Source of the DNA: Madurella fahalii
Lineage: Eukaryota > Ascomycota > Sordariomycetes > Sordariales
Direction of reading: 5' to 3'
Assembly (NCBI GenBank): GCA_029876055.1
Contig: CM056878.1
Span: 1,302,001-1,366,000, forward strand
Length of the DNA stretch: 64,000 bases
The notes beneath the pieces were generated by a model that was not told the origin of the DNA, made no database searches, and saw nothing but the letters and a program-made list of their open reading frames with translations. Positions 1 to 11,318 of the stretch are shown one piece after another (position 1 is the stretch's first letter; every line of letters starts with the position of its first letter). The position numbers and the translations under genes are program-made.

Positions 1-1788
1 GGCCCTCAAAGGTCTTGATGCACCGCCCACCTTTTAGCGGTGGCTGCTGGGGCATCGGCCGGCTGGCCGTCAGCTCCCACATCTTGATCGTCTTGTCCAG
101 GCTGCCGCTGACGAGCTCGCGGGCGTTGGGCGAGAAGGCAACACTGTATACACTGTCCTTGTGCCCATCCGGGCCTTCGAGCCTTTCGACGAGGAAACCG
201 GTCTTGATGTCCCACACCCTCACGCTCTTGTCGAGGGACCCAGCAGCGACAAACTTGGTGTCGGGAGAGATGGCAACCGTCGTGACGCCATCCTCGATGC
301 TCAATGTCATGGTGCTGTTGCCCGTCTCAATATCCCAGAGCCGGACGGTCCTGTCCCCGCTACCAGAGGCAATAGTGCGTCCGTCACGCGCAAAGTCGAG
401 CGAGTAGATATCTTGCTCGTGGCCATGGAACGTGTTGCGGATCTTCCCTGCTTGGATGTCCCAAACCTGGTCGAGTTAGCATACAGTGGGGAACCATCGG
501 TGAAGAGAAACCAACCCTGATCAGCTTGTCTTCGGCACCGGTAGCAAGGTATCGGCCATCCGGGCTAAAGCAGACGCTTCGGATGTAGAGATCGCCATTC
601 ACATCGATGCTCTCATCCTGCAGGATGCAAATCTTCTCACCCGTGACGACATCGTAGATTTGCGCCGATCTATTGCACCCGGTCGCGACATACTTGCCGT
701 CATGGCTGAACCTGACACAGCAGACAACACTCTCGTGCTGCAGAGTGTGCACAAGGTCAACGTCCAGGACCCGGGCAACGTGCTGGTTGAAGATGGCGAA
801 CCAGTCGTCCCTAACTTTCTTGATGTGGTTTGGCAGGCGTTCCACGTCCAGATCGCCCAACGAGTTGCTCTGGGGAGGCGGCGGCGGCGGGTGCTGTACC
901 ATCCGAGCATGATCGGGAGTAGGATGGGTCGGCACTTGGGGAGATTGACCGGGGTTGTACGGAACCGGGGTGTTGATTTGGGGCGTCGCCGGACCAGCCG
1001 CTGGGGGCCTTCCAATAGGTCGCTTGCTACCGGGTCCCGGAGAGGCCGTACTGGGGGGAGGCTGAGGGGGGAAACCGCCGGGCGCCGGTCCCTGCGGATA
1101 TTGCTGTTGGAATGGAGGCTGCTGAGACGGCGGGGGCGGGGGAGGAGGAGGACCCTGCAGTCCGGGAGGCGCCGGGGGCATATGGGGTGGCTGCTGCTCC
1201 TGCTGCGGTGGGTGGGGCGGAGGAGCCAGACCGCCCTGGCCGACCTGGCCCGAGAGTATCGCCCCGATGACGGTGTTGTTCCCAGGGTTTCCAATCTGCG
1301 GCGGCTGCTGCGGAGGGACGACGTGCTGAGGAGGCGGGTTCATGGGGCCTGGCGGGCCTCCGCGAGCCTCTAGCTGGCGGCGCAGTAAGGTGATCTCCTC
1401 CTCGTACCTAGTTCTGAGGTCAGCCTGCAGCTGAGTAAAGCGGCGCGATGCTGGATGGCATACTTTTGCTTGAGGCTAATCTGCGTCTGCTCCATCTGAT
1501 AGACCTTCTCGCGGATCATTTGCATCTCCTGCACCTGGGCCTGAACTGTTGAATGGAGCACGTTAGTGCCTATCGGCATCCCTAGCAGCCACGCGATACC
1601 AGGCCGGCGTCTTTGTCCCATTAAAACCCTGGGAACACAGTGGGCGGCTTACTTTGATGCTCGTATCCCTCGCTCTGCCGAGCGTGCGACTCAAACTCGG
1701 CACGGATCTGATCGAGAAGCTCGTTCAGACGGGCGGCGCCGTTGGCAGGGGGGACACCCCCCATCCCACGGTGCTGATACATCGACAT
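1..1788 (-). CDS. rco-1: Tup1-family transcriptional corepressor RCO-1/RcoA, C-terminus cut by window edge
   Basis: General corepressor that is recruited by DNA-binding repressors together with an Ssn6/Cyc8 partner in the nucleus. Exons by splice signals and frame: 1788-1653, 1545-1464, 1407-516 and 466 to beyond 1, giving 525 codons so far; Tup1 homologues are about 600 residues, so the last WD40 blades lie outside. The N-terminal helix (begins MSMYQHRGMGG, then LNELLDQIRAEFE) is the Tup1 tetramerisation and Ssn6-binding segment. A Pro/Gln-rich linker follows, then the motif DVERLPNHIKKVRDDWFAIFN that precedes the propeller, and WD40 repeats (VCFSPDGRYLATGAEDK; IASGSGDRTVRLWD; VWDIKTGF). The start at 1788 is chosen over the ATG two codons later (1782) because it is the first. 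The strand, the intron phases and the family all agree. Only the 3' end is missing; no internal break is seen. Confidence 0.95.
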
Positions 1789-4700
1789 CGTGTCCGGTCA
1801 AAGGCTCGGATGTTCTCCCCCCTCTTTTTTGGATCGAGCACGAGGCGAGGCAAATGTTGGTGATGGGACCGTGATTGGACTGCGCCGAGTTGCGATGGCG
1901 GCAACGGGAGCTGATGAAGGAAAATTTTCCCAATCAACAACAGCTGGCGCCCTGGATGGCAAGCGTCCCCCGCGCGCGCGAAAGGGCAGCAAAACGGCAA
2001 GTAAAAAAAGAAAAAAAAGTCTTGGCGCGGATCGGGTGCACGTCGTCGGTGTGACGGCCGAGACTAGAATGCGGTCCGCGCTTGTTGATTTTTTGGTCGT
2101 TGACGGTGATGGTGGTTGGGATGGCGATGGTTGGGAAAGGGAGCGGAGCGTAATCAGGAGAAGGAAACAGAAACGGAGGGCCCCGGAGTGGAGGGGGCGG
2201 CTAGATCGACTTGGGGAAGCGCAAGGCAGTGTGCTGCGAGCCAAATCATTCTGAAGGGGAAAAAAAAAAGGTACCTTGGGCGACATGCGGCGGGCCATAC
2301 ACCAAGTTATGGAGCTCAGCAGGCAGGGACCAGGGTGCAAGTGCGGCGTCTGCAAGAAAAGCGGGCCTCTGTGGGCCCAAGTCAGTGCGCCGCCAGGCTG
2401 TCTTAGCGCAGCCGTTCTGGAAAGTGGAAAGGAGCGGAGTGGGGTGGGGGGGGGGGGGGAGTGGGCCCCAAGGGGCGTGTGCAGACCCCACCTGCAAGCT
2501 GCAGCAGTGGAGTGGTTCCAAACTGCTCACACGTTTTGTTTCCCGAGAGACCAACCACCCACCCATCCGAACTGCAACGGGACTTTTGACAGAAATTGCC
2601 GGCGTTGCTTTTTTTCTCACTTCACCCACTCGGCTCTCGGGCGGCACGGATATGCAACCATTCGCTAAAAAAGAAAAAAAAAAAAAGCAAAAAAAGCAGT
2701 ATTTCGCCCCAACACGTTAAATTGCGGCCGGTTCTAGCCCGATTGGGTGCTCTTCGCAGTTTTCCGCGTCCCGGACGTGTAACACCGTCGTTGTCGCACA
2801 TTCACCGAACGCCACACCCCGCCAGCCTCAGGGTCCGGTCTTCACTTCCATCATCATCATTGGCGTGAGCTGTTGACCGCGCACAATTATCCGGTTCGTG
2901 ACCGGGTGGCCACCGTGTCTGGACCGGCTGTGCGGCCTCGGCAAACCGAGACAAACCACCCCGCAGCCCCGCCCTATCCATCCTGTGACGGGTGCTTGCA
3001 TCACGGCTCCGCGGTATACACCCCGGTGTGGGCAGCGCAAGGTCAATCAAGTGGGGGAGGGCTTGCCCGTTTGGGCTCACCTGCAGTCCTCCCCTTATCC
3101 AGCTGGGAGCGGTGGCACACGATAAATGGGTCCATCTGGTACCGTCTAATCGTGCCGGTGGGTTTCGCTGTGGAAGGTCTGACGCGGCTGCACAGTTGCA
3201 GTCTGAGCCCGTCCGACCTCCTGTGCAGTAGCGCGTACAGTAGCGTCGTCACCTCTTGGGTTTCTGTCATGCCAACAAGGGAGGTGCCGGAGGCGGCGAT
3301 CCGCGCGAGAGATGCTCTCGCAGTGTGGCTTGGACGTCGAGTAGCTGCGCTTCTCATGCCCGTTGGGAATGGTCGTGGTCGCGGCAGCTCGGCCAGCTCT
3401 GCGTGGTTAAGCTGTCTCTTGCATGCTGACGGTTTGTCATTACCACAACATGCATCCTGTGCATAAGCATCTGTACAACACGTCTCAAGTTGGAATGCTG
3501 CTCAGTTTGTGAGCAGCGGGATACTGTTCCGAGACACAACCCTATCTAGGCTCACCGCTATTGACCTTGTCCATGAAATGGCTCATCTGATAGCAGACCG
3601 GATTATTTAGCTGCATGGTCAGCAAAGGCAGGATTATCAGTAATAGGTTCACATGATAAGTAGCTGGCCCGGAGGTTGGGCGGGGGATTACGGGGCAAAA
3701 GTTCAGATTTTCCTAATCTCCCGGCTGCGCTCCTGGGTTGGGTGTGTTGCGCACTGCACCGGAAGCTTTCCGGGTACTTACTAAAAATGCGTGATTGCAA
3801 AGCCGAATCGGGAGGCAGGCTCTGCGGCCCGAGGCATCTCCGATCCCGAGCCCAACCGCGCGCCAGCCCAGTGCAGCCATATAAGGCAATCATAGGAACT
3901 CAGAGAAATAAAAAAAGAAACACAGATCTGAATAGCAGATTCATTATCAACCAGACAGCGTGAACCCATCCGAACCCATTTGCCCCGCCGAATTCCGGCA
4001 CAGCCCTATGGAACAAGGCGGGTCCAACCCATCTGGCCTGGGACCCTGGTGCTTACGGCCCTCGTATAAATCGAGCTGATGTCATCACTCATAGAGGCGG
4101 AAGGATAATTTTGAGTCCATCTGGCCGGTGGGACATGAGAATGATGTCGCCGTCTTATCTGAGACGTGGCGCGTAGGTAACTGCCCCCGCTAAACCCGAT
4201 TAGGCCAATGAAACAAACTGACCACACAGTGATGCCCAGGGAGGAGAGTGTGTCGTTCCAACTTAGCTGAAGAAACTGATAGTCTCATCTTAACTTTAAT
4301 CTAGGTTTACATGTAGTATCAGGCTTCCAATCAGTCGGCTCCTTCGACAACTTCCACCGGGCCCATAAACCCTGGTCATCCCACACCTCATCTTAGCATT
4401 TATGAAGTCGGAACAACAAGGCCAAGGGAGCAAGCTACGGTACCCACCACCTCTCACCCGGTAGCTTGGCGCGCTCGCTCGTCGTTCTTCCTACTATTCC
4501 AATATCTTTCGCGTCGGTTCCATTATTCGAGTCAGGACATTCACAGCTTTTGTTTTCTTTAGCGAGACAAACCGCATGGGTGCGAGTTTTGAGACGCTAG
4601 CAAGACGGACCATGCCTACAACAGGCTCATTACTCTAATGGCTGCCAGGCCGAGAACCAACTTGCTTGGAATGACCACCGGGGCTATCTGACCGGAACAT

Positions 4701-5524
4701 CCCGTTTCATGAAGCCAACGCCTCGGGTTCGACCACAGATAAGTGAACCGTGCCTCCTCCACGAAAAGCACGGCCCAGTCCATTCCAGGTCTAATTTTCA
4801 GCTCAGTTATGGTTGGAAAGCCCCTTAAATTCCCATGACAAGTCCACACCTAGTCATCTGGTTAAAATCTTTTTTTACTTTCGGCCGAGGGGGGAATTGT
4901 TTGATGGACACCATCTGACCAGCTGCAAATCTCGTCCCATTTCGTCGCGTCGCATCTCTGTAGTTCCGGGAGCTAGTGGATGTGCCTAGCGAATCACAGA
5001 GCCCTGATCGTAATCGTCGTCCAACTTTGTCCCGATGTTGCGCGACCAAGCAGAAGAAGCGAATCAGTCCACCAGCTAACCCCAGCCATTGCGATAGCGG
5101 CTATGGAGTATTCATCCCATCTGGCGCGGCCCGGGTGTGGGGGAGGATGGTTTGAGATGAGTTCTGAGTAGCTGCAGAACCTTGAACTACGAGGGATGCT
5201 GTGCAGGGGAACAACTTCTTGCTGATAAATAAGCAGCTTGCCCGCAAGTAGTTTGGTTCCTGGGAATGGACAGATGCAGGGCATGGAAGTAGGCTTAAAG
5301 AAGAGTTCTTGAACACGGAGCCCAGTCCACTTCGTTCTTAGCTACGGAAATGTTGTCGTTCAAGACTGTGTGGGTTGGAGGGGTATTCACACAAAGACAG
5401 CACTGAGTCAACCTGCGCCTCGCCGTCTTCGTCTCACCCATTCCGATATCGCAAAAAGCCCACTGAGCCATTACCTCTTCGTCTTCGACCAGCGCTTATT
5501 TCCGTCGGGTGGGCTTCTTCCGAG
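1789..5524. other. 3.7-kb region without a recognisable gene, between divergent rco-1 and ERG3
   Basis: This must contain the promoter and 5' leader of rco-1 (read leftwards) and of ERG3 (read rightwards). ORFs present here, the longest being 197 codons at 2873-3466 on the plus strand, show no domain, no wobble-position bias like the neighbours and no homologue I recognise. Low-complexity tracts occur: an A/AAG-rich stretch at 1999-2021, a G run interrupted by one T at about 2442-2459, and an A-rich stretch at 2667-2697. From about 3600 to 5100 the base composition is less GC-rich than in the flanking genes. A long leader or non-coding transcript is possible but nothing in the sequence shows one. 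Confidence 0.6.
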
Positions 5525-6625
5525 ATGGATATCGTTCTCGAACTCTCCGACACTTATCTGTTCGACTATGTGTACGCCTGGGCGCTACCAGCTCGCCCGG
5601 CTCCTTACGACTACCCGGCAGAGATTCCTGCCAATGCCACTATCACTTCGACATGGGAATACAAGCCCGCCACAGCCTTTCTCTCAACCCAGCCGTCCCA
5701 GGCCGCCCACATGAGCGCATGGACTAGAGACAACATCTACCGTCAGGGGTTCTCGCTGTTTCTGATTTTATGGTTCGCAACTTCTCCCTAACCACACTCC
5801 TCTGTCGTGACATACTGACGGGACACACCCGCGCGGCTTCAGGCTCTTCGGCCTCCTCACTTACTTCGTCTTTGCTACCCTCTCATACATCTTCGTCTTC
5901 GATAAGAAAACACTCGAGCACCCCAAGTTCCTTAAAAATCAGGTCTGGCTCGAGATAAAGCAAGCCAACGCCGCGCTCCCAGTCATGGCCGTCCTCACAG
6001 TGCCCGTCCTCTCCTCGAAGTGCGTGGCCACAGCCTCCTCTACGACACCTCGTCCCAGGGGCCCGGGACGTGGTACGAGTGGGCGCAGTTCCCGCTTTTT
6101 CTCGTCTTCACCGACCTGCTCATCTACTGGATCCACCGGTGGCTGCACCACCCGCCCGTCTACAAGACGCTGCACAAGCCTCACCACAAGTGGATCGTGC
6201 CGACCCCCTTCGCCAGCCACGCCTTCCACCCCCTGGACGGGTTCGCGCAGAGCCTGCCGTACCACGTCTTCCCTTTCATCTTCCCGCTGCAAAAGCTGGC
6301 CTACGTGGCGCTGTTCGTGTTTATCAACTTCTGGACCATCATGATCCACGACGGCGAATACGTCGCCAACAATCCGATTATTAACGGCGCCGCCTGCCAT
6401 AGCCTGCATCATCTGGCGTTCAACTACAATTATGGTCAGTATACGACGCTGTGGGACCGTTTGGGCGGGACTTATCGCGCGCCCGAAGAGGATATGTTTA
6501 GGAAGGAGGTCAAGATGAGTAGAAAGCATTGGGAGAAGGAGGTGAGTGAGATGGAGAAGATTGTTGAGGAGGTGGAGGGTGGGGATGATCGGGTGTATGG
6601 GCCCGAGAGTAAGAAGTCTCGGTGA
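5525..6625 (+). CDS. erg3: C-5 sterol desaturase (ERG3), with an apparent one-base frameshift
   Basis: Introduces the C5-C6 double bond in late ergosterol synthesis in the ER membrane, using a di-iron centre. Exon 1 is 5525-5772 and exon 2 is 5843-6625; the intron ends CTTCAG. The start MDIVLELSDTYLFDYVYA is typical of the family; an upstream in-frame ATG (5375) gives unrelated residues. The histidine clusters HRWLHH, HKPHH and HSLHH are all present, as are several hydrophobic segments. The last four residues are KKSR, a dilysine KKxx ER-retrieval signal. The frame changes between about 6000 and 6017: both sides are clearly ERG3 (LEIKQANAALPVMAVLTVP before, EVRGHSLLYD after), there is no room for an intron, and the two exons total 1031 nt, one short of a multiple of three. 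One missing base is the simplest explanation, giving about 343 residues. As written, the gene would lose all the histidine boxes. Confidence 0.93.
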
Positions 6626-7201
6626 GGAGGGGATGATGGTACTATTGGAAGTTTTCACATGATCTTCCTTTTCGGGACATGTAATCATGGGAACAGTCTG
6701 GAAGGCGATGGCGTTCAACTGGTAGTGTGCATATTTCGACGAGATGAAAATAGTGTAATATTCGATTCAGTGCCACCCCAGAGACGACTACAAGTCCTCG
6801 GGAAGAGGGCATTCGTCCCTGCCGGACATTGATGGTCCGCCCACCCAACCTCGCACCCAAGTTCCTGACCCAGGCCATTCGCTCAAATATAGCCCGCCGC
6901 CCTGACCCCCCCGCAAATGAATCCCATTAACGCCCGGCAATACCGCTTGGATAAACATAGGAGAGGCGATGATATCTCAAGAAGGAAATACTAACGACAG
7001 TACAGCCGGCTGGTGGTCACAAGCACCAAACAAACCCAGCTCAACGCTTCCCTCTTCAAATCAAAAGGAAACGAAAAAAAAAGGGGGAACGGAAGGAATA
7101 AATAAAAAGAGCCCCGAAAAGCAAAACCGCTCCTCCCTTTTCCACAAGATATCGAAAACCAAAGAGAAAGAGAAGCCAACCCCACTTCCCCGCCCCACCC
7201 C
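6626..7201. other. Convergent 3' flanks, no gene seen
   Basis: Lies between the 3' ends of ERG3 (+) and the small membrane-protein gene (-). The right half is A-rich on the plus strand (for example 7061-7110), that is, T-rich in the transcript direction of the minus-strand gene, which fits a 3' untranslated region. A 174-codon plus-strand ORF at 6969 is the antisense of the small gene plus this A-rich DNA and is not supported. Confidence 0.5.
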
Positions 7202-7618
7202 TCACGAGAAACTAACAAACTTGGGATCCCTCGGCCGCCCGTCCGGCCCGATGCCGTTCTCCCGGAACCGCTGCTCCATGTACACCCGCCGCGCCTCGTC
7301 AAACAGCAGCCGCCTCTTCTTCATGATCTTGACAATCTCGCGCTTGGCCGCGTCGTCCAGCCCCGCCCGCGAGTCCCCGTCCGCAACGTTCCCCGACAGG
7401 TCGAACGTGGTCGACGACAGCCCGGCCTCAATGTCGCTCTCGAAGGACCCGCCCCCGCCCCCGCCGCCGGGGTTGCTGCTCAGCCGCGAGTAGAGGTAGC
7501 CGCCCCCGGGTATGCGCACGGATTGCAAGGCGGGCAGCCAGTGGCGGCGGGTGAGGTAGAGGGTTGTGGAGAGGGCGAAGGTGAGGAGGGTGAGGGAGTA
7601 GAGGAGGTAAGACGGCAT
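7202..7618 (-). CDS. Small conserved single-pass membrane protein, unknown function
   Basis: Single exon, 138 residues. Residues 4-22 form one hydrophobic segment (YLLYSLTLLTFALSTTLYL) that could be a membrane anchor or signal anchor. A seven-glycine stretch at about residues 51-57 sits in a low-complexity linker. The C-terminal half is the conserved-looking part: a basic helix (KREIVKIMKKRRLLFDEARR) followed by a final block reading FRENGIGPDGRPRDPKFVSFS. I associate this ending with an uncharacterised family of short fungal proteins, but I cannot name a function. It is divergent from the eL28 gene, with 674 bp between the starts. Wobble positions are strongly GC, like the neighbouring real genes, which supports coding. 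I see no break. Confidence 0.8.
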   Translation of the reverse strand: MPSYLLYSLTLLTFALSTTLYLTRRHWLPALQSVRIPGGGYLYSRLSSNPGGGGGGGSFESDIEAGLSSTTFDLSGNVADGDSRAGLDDAAKREIVKIMKKRRLLFDEARRVYMEQRFRENGIGPDGRPRDPKFVSFS

Positions 7619-8292
7619 CTTTTTCTCCGGGTTCGTTTCTTTTCTGAGGGGCTCGTTGACGTGTGATTTAGTTCGGTTCGGTTCGGTTCGTGAAGATGAG
7701 TTTGTCCCGCGGCGTTGGTTGAGCAGTCGGCGGTTGATTGAGAGTCTCGCGCGGTATGTACGTGTGTGGCGGAGGCCTCGGGAAGTTAGAACGATGCCGC
7801 AGCAGGGATATGGCGGAAAGAGATTGGACCGTAGACAATGGAATTAAGGAGAGATGAACGAAAGGAAGGTAGAAGTTAAGGGCGCGCGATGCAGTCTAAA
7901 TGCGCATTTCTGTTGGGCGCTGGATGAGGTGCCCCAGATGGTGATGGGAAGTCATCCGAGAGGCGATAATGATCAAGGGACCGTCGGCATGAAGCAAACA
8001 CTGGCCGAGATGTGGTCGACTTGAGTGGCTTGGCGTTAGCCGACTGACGGGGCGTATGTAATGCAAGGCTGTGCACGGGCCATTTTCTACTAAGTGGCTA
8101 CTAACTGGACTGAGCTTTTGGATAAGTTCTGTCAGATCGATAAGCTAGCAGCGCTAGCCCAGAATCGGCAAGTTAAGCGAGCACACATTCGCAGCGGCAA
8201 AAATCCAGGTGTTAGGTCTGAAATTCGAGATCACGAAACTTGCAGACGACTTGATTCTTACGCCTTGCTAGTTCAACGTCCGCGCCCTCAAA
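7619..8292. promoter_or_regulatory. Divergent promoter region between the small membrane-protein gene and eL28
   Basis: 674 bp with no supportable ORF. A short tandem repeat of GTTCG/GGTTC units is visible at 7671-7691 just upstream of the minus-strand gene. The eL28 start is preceded by a pyrimidine-rich stretch at about 8265-8291, as is common before ribosomal-protein genes. No specific factor site can be claimed. Confidence 0.4.
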
Positions 8293-8994
8293 ATGTCGAA
8301 CGTTTCCGCCGACCTTATCTGGGAGATCTCCCGTAAGTGTTTTTGCTCGTATTTTGGGAGGATATGCATGGTTTTCTAACGCAGTTTGTTGTCCAGGCCC
8401 CTACAACTCTTACCTCGTTAAGAGGAAGGGTGTTGCCCAGTTCTCCCGGGATCCCCTTAACCTGACGAACCTGCACTCGCGCAAGGTACGATATGGGAAG
8501 CTCGGAATCGAAGGACGTTGCGGCTGGCTAACACAAGAACTAGTTCGCGGGCTTCGTCAATGACAAGGTACGATGATTCACAGCACGACCTCGGTCGACG
8601 TTTGCGAAAGAATTGCGGTCTAATACGACGGGTTAGGCTCTCGGCATTGTTCCCAACGAGAAGGGTGGCGTTCAGGTGATCAGCAAGAAGCCTGCTGCGG
8701 CGAACAAGCCCGCTGCTGGCCTGCACACCGTCACCTACGGCGGCAACAAGACGACCCGCAAGTCAGTGCAAGCTGGCCCGCCGAAAGCACGGAGAAGTGC
8801 TGACGTTCTTTCTTGATAGGACCTACAAGGGTGTTGCCAACCAGGTCGCCAGGAACAGCTACCGCCCTGACCTCCGGCAGGCCGCCGTCGCTCGCGCCAG
8901 TGCCATCCGTCGGTCCCAGAGGCCCGTCAAGCCCGAGCCCGAGAAGAAGCTGAGAGGCACGGCCGCCAAGAAGGCTGCCGCAGCCAAGGAGTAG
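8293..8994 (+). CDS. rpl28: 60S ribosomal protein eL28 (RPL28)
   Basis: Structural protein of the large cytosolic ribosomal subunit. Five exons: 8293-8332, 8397-8485, 8544-8567, 8637-8761 and 8820-8994, adding to 151 codons including TAG (150 residues). The protein begins MSNVSADLIWEISRPYNSYL, has LVKRKGVAQFSRDPLNLTNLH and ends in a basic Lys/Ala-rich tail, all as expected for eL28 (about 137-150 residues in eukaryotes). The third exon is a 24-nt micro-exon that encodes exactly FAGFVNDK; leaving it out keeps the frame. Introns use GTAAGT, GTACGA (twice) and GTCAGT donors and are 51-69 nt long. The GTCAGT donor of intron 4 is the weakest. Confidence 0.96.
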
Positions 8995-9970
8995 GCGATG
9001 GCAAAAGGCGCTAGGGGAATCGGAAAATGTATCTCTGTATTGGAGTCCGCATCCCTCGCTGAGAGGTGCATGACATACGGCGGAATGCGGGGCAATAGGA
9101 CAGGACGGATTGCCAATCTTGCATTCGGGAATGGCCACGGCGTTTGATATCCGAAGAATCAAATACTCAAGCGGGGCTTTTGCAACCAGGAATGGTGTTG
9201 CGGCACAATACACATGGTTACCGCGGTACACAACCGTCCGCGTGCCAAGCTAGCAGTCCGGGTGTTGAACCTACTTGTGTGGCGACATCTAGATGACCGG
9301 AAATGGATGCCGGAATGTTGTCGAATCCCTCGAATCCACAAGAGTGGCACTGCGCAAGCCTCAAGCTGAGGCATGAACCATATCCCGGTCTTCCCCGATT
9401 CCCCAGATCCGACAGCCGGGCCTCGGAATCCACATGTTCGGGGACAATAGCCGCCTCCCGTGGTAAGGCAAAGTAAAGCGGACGTAATGATTACTGTGAA
9501 TCGGGCTGGGTGTCTGGCGAGAATAAGAGTCTGAATAAGGCAGTGAAACTCGGTTGTCCACAAAGCGCCGATTTCGCTTTTCATGCAGCCTGTTAGGTAA
9601 CAAAGCGAATTGAGCCGGGCCACTCCGCGTCCTCCGAGGTGGGAGCAACGCGGGGCAGACGGGAGCTGGTGCAGCTCTCGCGGCCCTGACGACAGAGGCT
9701 GCGTGCCCCACGACCCCGCCAAATCTACTTAAGCTGCCAAGCGCCTCTCTGTTCATGGCCTATTTTATGGCACCATCTTCCTTAGTCCAACAAACCATCG
9801 TGTAATTCCTATCATTGCGTCTTCAAAGTAAGAGTTTTTTGTCCCTTTTTGTGCCTTTCACACCCAATTGCCCATTCCATTGGATTCAGGGGGCTGACTT
9901 TGAGCTGCCTTGGCAATAGCGTCACCCCTCCACCGACACCCCGCTTTCGAGTTCGAACAGAAGAGTCAAG
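8995..9970. other. eL28 terminator side and malate dehydrogenase promoter/leader
   Basis: 976 bp between two plus-strand genes. The 187-codon minus ORF at 9159-9722 has no recognisable content and is not accepted. The right end holds the probable malate dehydrogenase leader, including a candidate leader intron listed separately. Confidence 0.5.
9828..9919 (+). other. Candidate intron in the 5' leader of malate dehydrogenase
   Basis: A GTAAGAG donor at 9828, a GGCTGAC branch-like element at about 9892-9898 and a TTGGCAATAG acceptor ending at 9919 make a 92-nt intron of the same type as those in the coding part, 51 nt before the start codon. An alternative acceptor ends at 9889 (ATTCAG). Only transcript data can decide. 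Confidence 0.4.
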
Positions 9971-11318
9971 ATGGTCAAAGCTGGTAAGGGATGCGATTTA
10001 CTATCTTGTTGCGCGATTTAGGCAAAGAGAAGGTTGACATTGTCTACAGTCGTTGCTGGCGCCTCTGGCGGTATCGGACAGGTTTGTTCACCTCGTACTA
10101 TCATTGGGAAACAGCCATCATGTTAACTCAATGCCCCGCAGCCTCTGTCCCTGCTGCTGAAGCTCTCCCCGCTTGTTGACGAGCTCGCCCTGTATGATGT
10201 CGTCAACACCCCCGGTGTTGCGGCCGATCTGTCGCACATCTCCTCCAACGCTGTAAGTGGCAGAGCTAGGAGCAATGAACGAGTGGAAAGGGAATTGGCT
10301 GACTTTGACCGCAACAGAAAACCACCGGCTACCTACCGGCTAACGATGGCGCCAAGACGGCCTTTAAGGATGCCGACATCATCATCATCCCTGCTGGCAT
10401 CCCTCGTACGTATCGGTTCCGTGACGATGTTTTGGGATGCGGTGCTGACAACTGCTGTTCACAGGCAAGCCTGGCATGACTCGTGATGACCTCTTCAACA
10501 TCAACGCCGGCATCGTCAAGGGTTTAATCGAGGTTGCCGCCGAGGTTGCGCCTAAGGCTTTCATTCTCGTCATCTCCAACCCCGTCAACTCGACGGTCCC
10601 CATCTCGGCCGAGGTCCTCAAGGCAAAGGGCGTCTTCGACCCCCAGCGCCTCTTCGGTGTCACCACCCTCGACATCGTCCGTGCTGAGACCTTCGTCGCC
10701 GAGGTCACCGGCAAAGCCAACCCTCACGAGCTGACCGTCCCCGTCATTGGCGGCCACTCTGGCGAGACTATCGTCCCGCTCTTTAGCAAGGTTAGCCCTG
10801 CTGTCACGATCCCCGATGACAAGTACGCCGCGCTTGTCAACCGCGTCCAGTTCGGCGGAGACGAGGTCGTCAAGGCCAAGGATGGTCTCGGCTCTGCCAC
10901 CCTCTCCATGGCGTATGCCGGTTACCGGTAAGTTGCATACTGCACGGGATCCTCCTCTGGCACCTCTAACTCGTGCTTAGATTCGCCGAGAAGCTCCTCA
11001 AAGCTGTCAAGGGCGCCAAGGGCCTCGTCGAGCCCAGTTATGTCTACCTCCCCGGCATTCCAGGCGGCAAGGAGATCCAGGAGAAGACCGGCGTTGACTT
11101 CTTCTCTGTGCCCATCGAGCTTGGCGTAAGTTTACCACTGAGCTGTCCCCTGGCGGTAACGCTGACAGTACCTCTAGCCCAACGGCGCCGAGAAGGCCAT
11201 CAACATCCTGGCCGACATCAGCGACAAGGAGAAGACTCTGCTCGAGGCCGCGATTAAGGGCTTGAAGGGCAACATTGAGAAGGGCGTCGCCTTCGCCCAC
11301 AACCCTCCCCAAAAGTGA
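9971..11318 (+). CDS. NAD-dependent malate dehydrogenase, cytosolic type
   Basis: Interconverts malate and oxaloacetate with NAD. Seven exons: 9971-9983, 10050-10081, 10142-10252, 10318-10405, 10465-10927, 10981-11125 and 11178-11318, giving 330 residues. The nucleotide-binding loop is GASGGIG (residues 8-14); substrate arginines are expected at R82, R88 and R154, with the Asp151 partner and catalytic His179 in IGGHSGETI. The protein starts MVKAVVAG with no presequence, so a cytosolic form is inferred; mitochondrial paralogues carry about 20-25 more residues. The C-terminus (NPPQK) is not a PTS1, and reading through the TGA gives no PTS1 either. The first exon has only 13 nt and the second 32 nt. 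The introns are short and end in CAG or TAG. Confidence 0.95.

Noticed and set aside
2873..3466. 197-codon plus-strand ORF as a gene
   Set aside because: No motif, irregular composition and no wobble bias like neighbouring genes; it lies in the long gene-free region.
4730..4745. GGGTTCGACC as a tRNA B box
   Set aside because: The T stem cannot pair on either side and no A box or acceptor stem fits. Similar candidates at 39421, 50945 and 62031 failed the same test.
5525..6625. ERG3 as a true pseudogene
   Set aside because: Everything but one base is intact, including all histidine boxes and the ER signal; a single consensus error is simpler.
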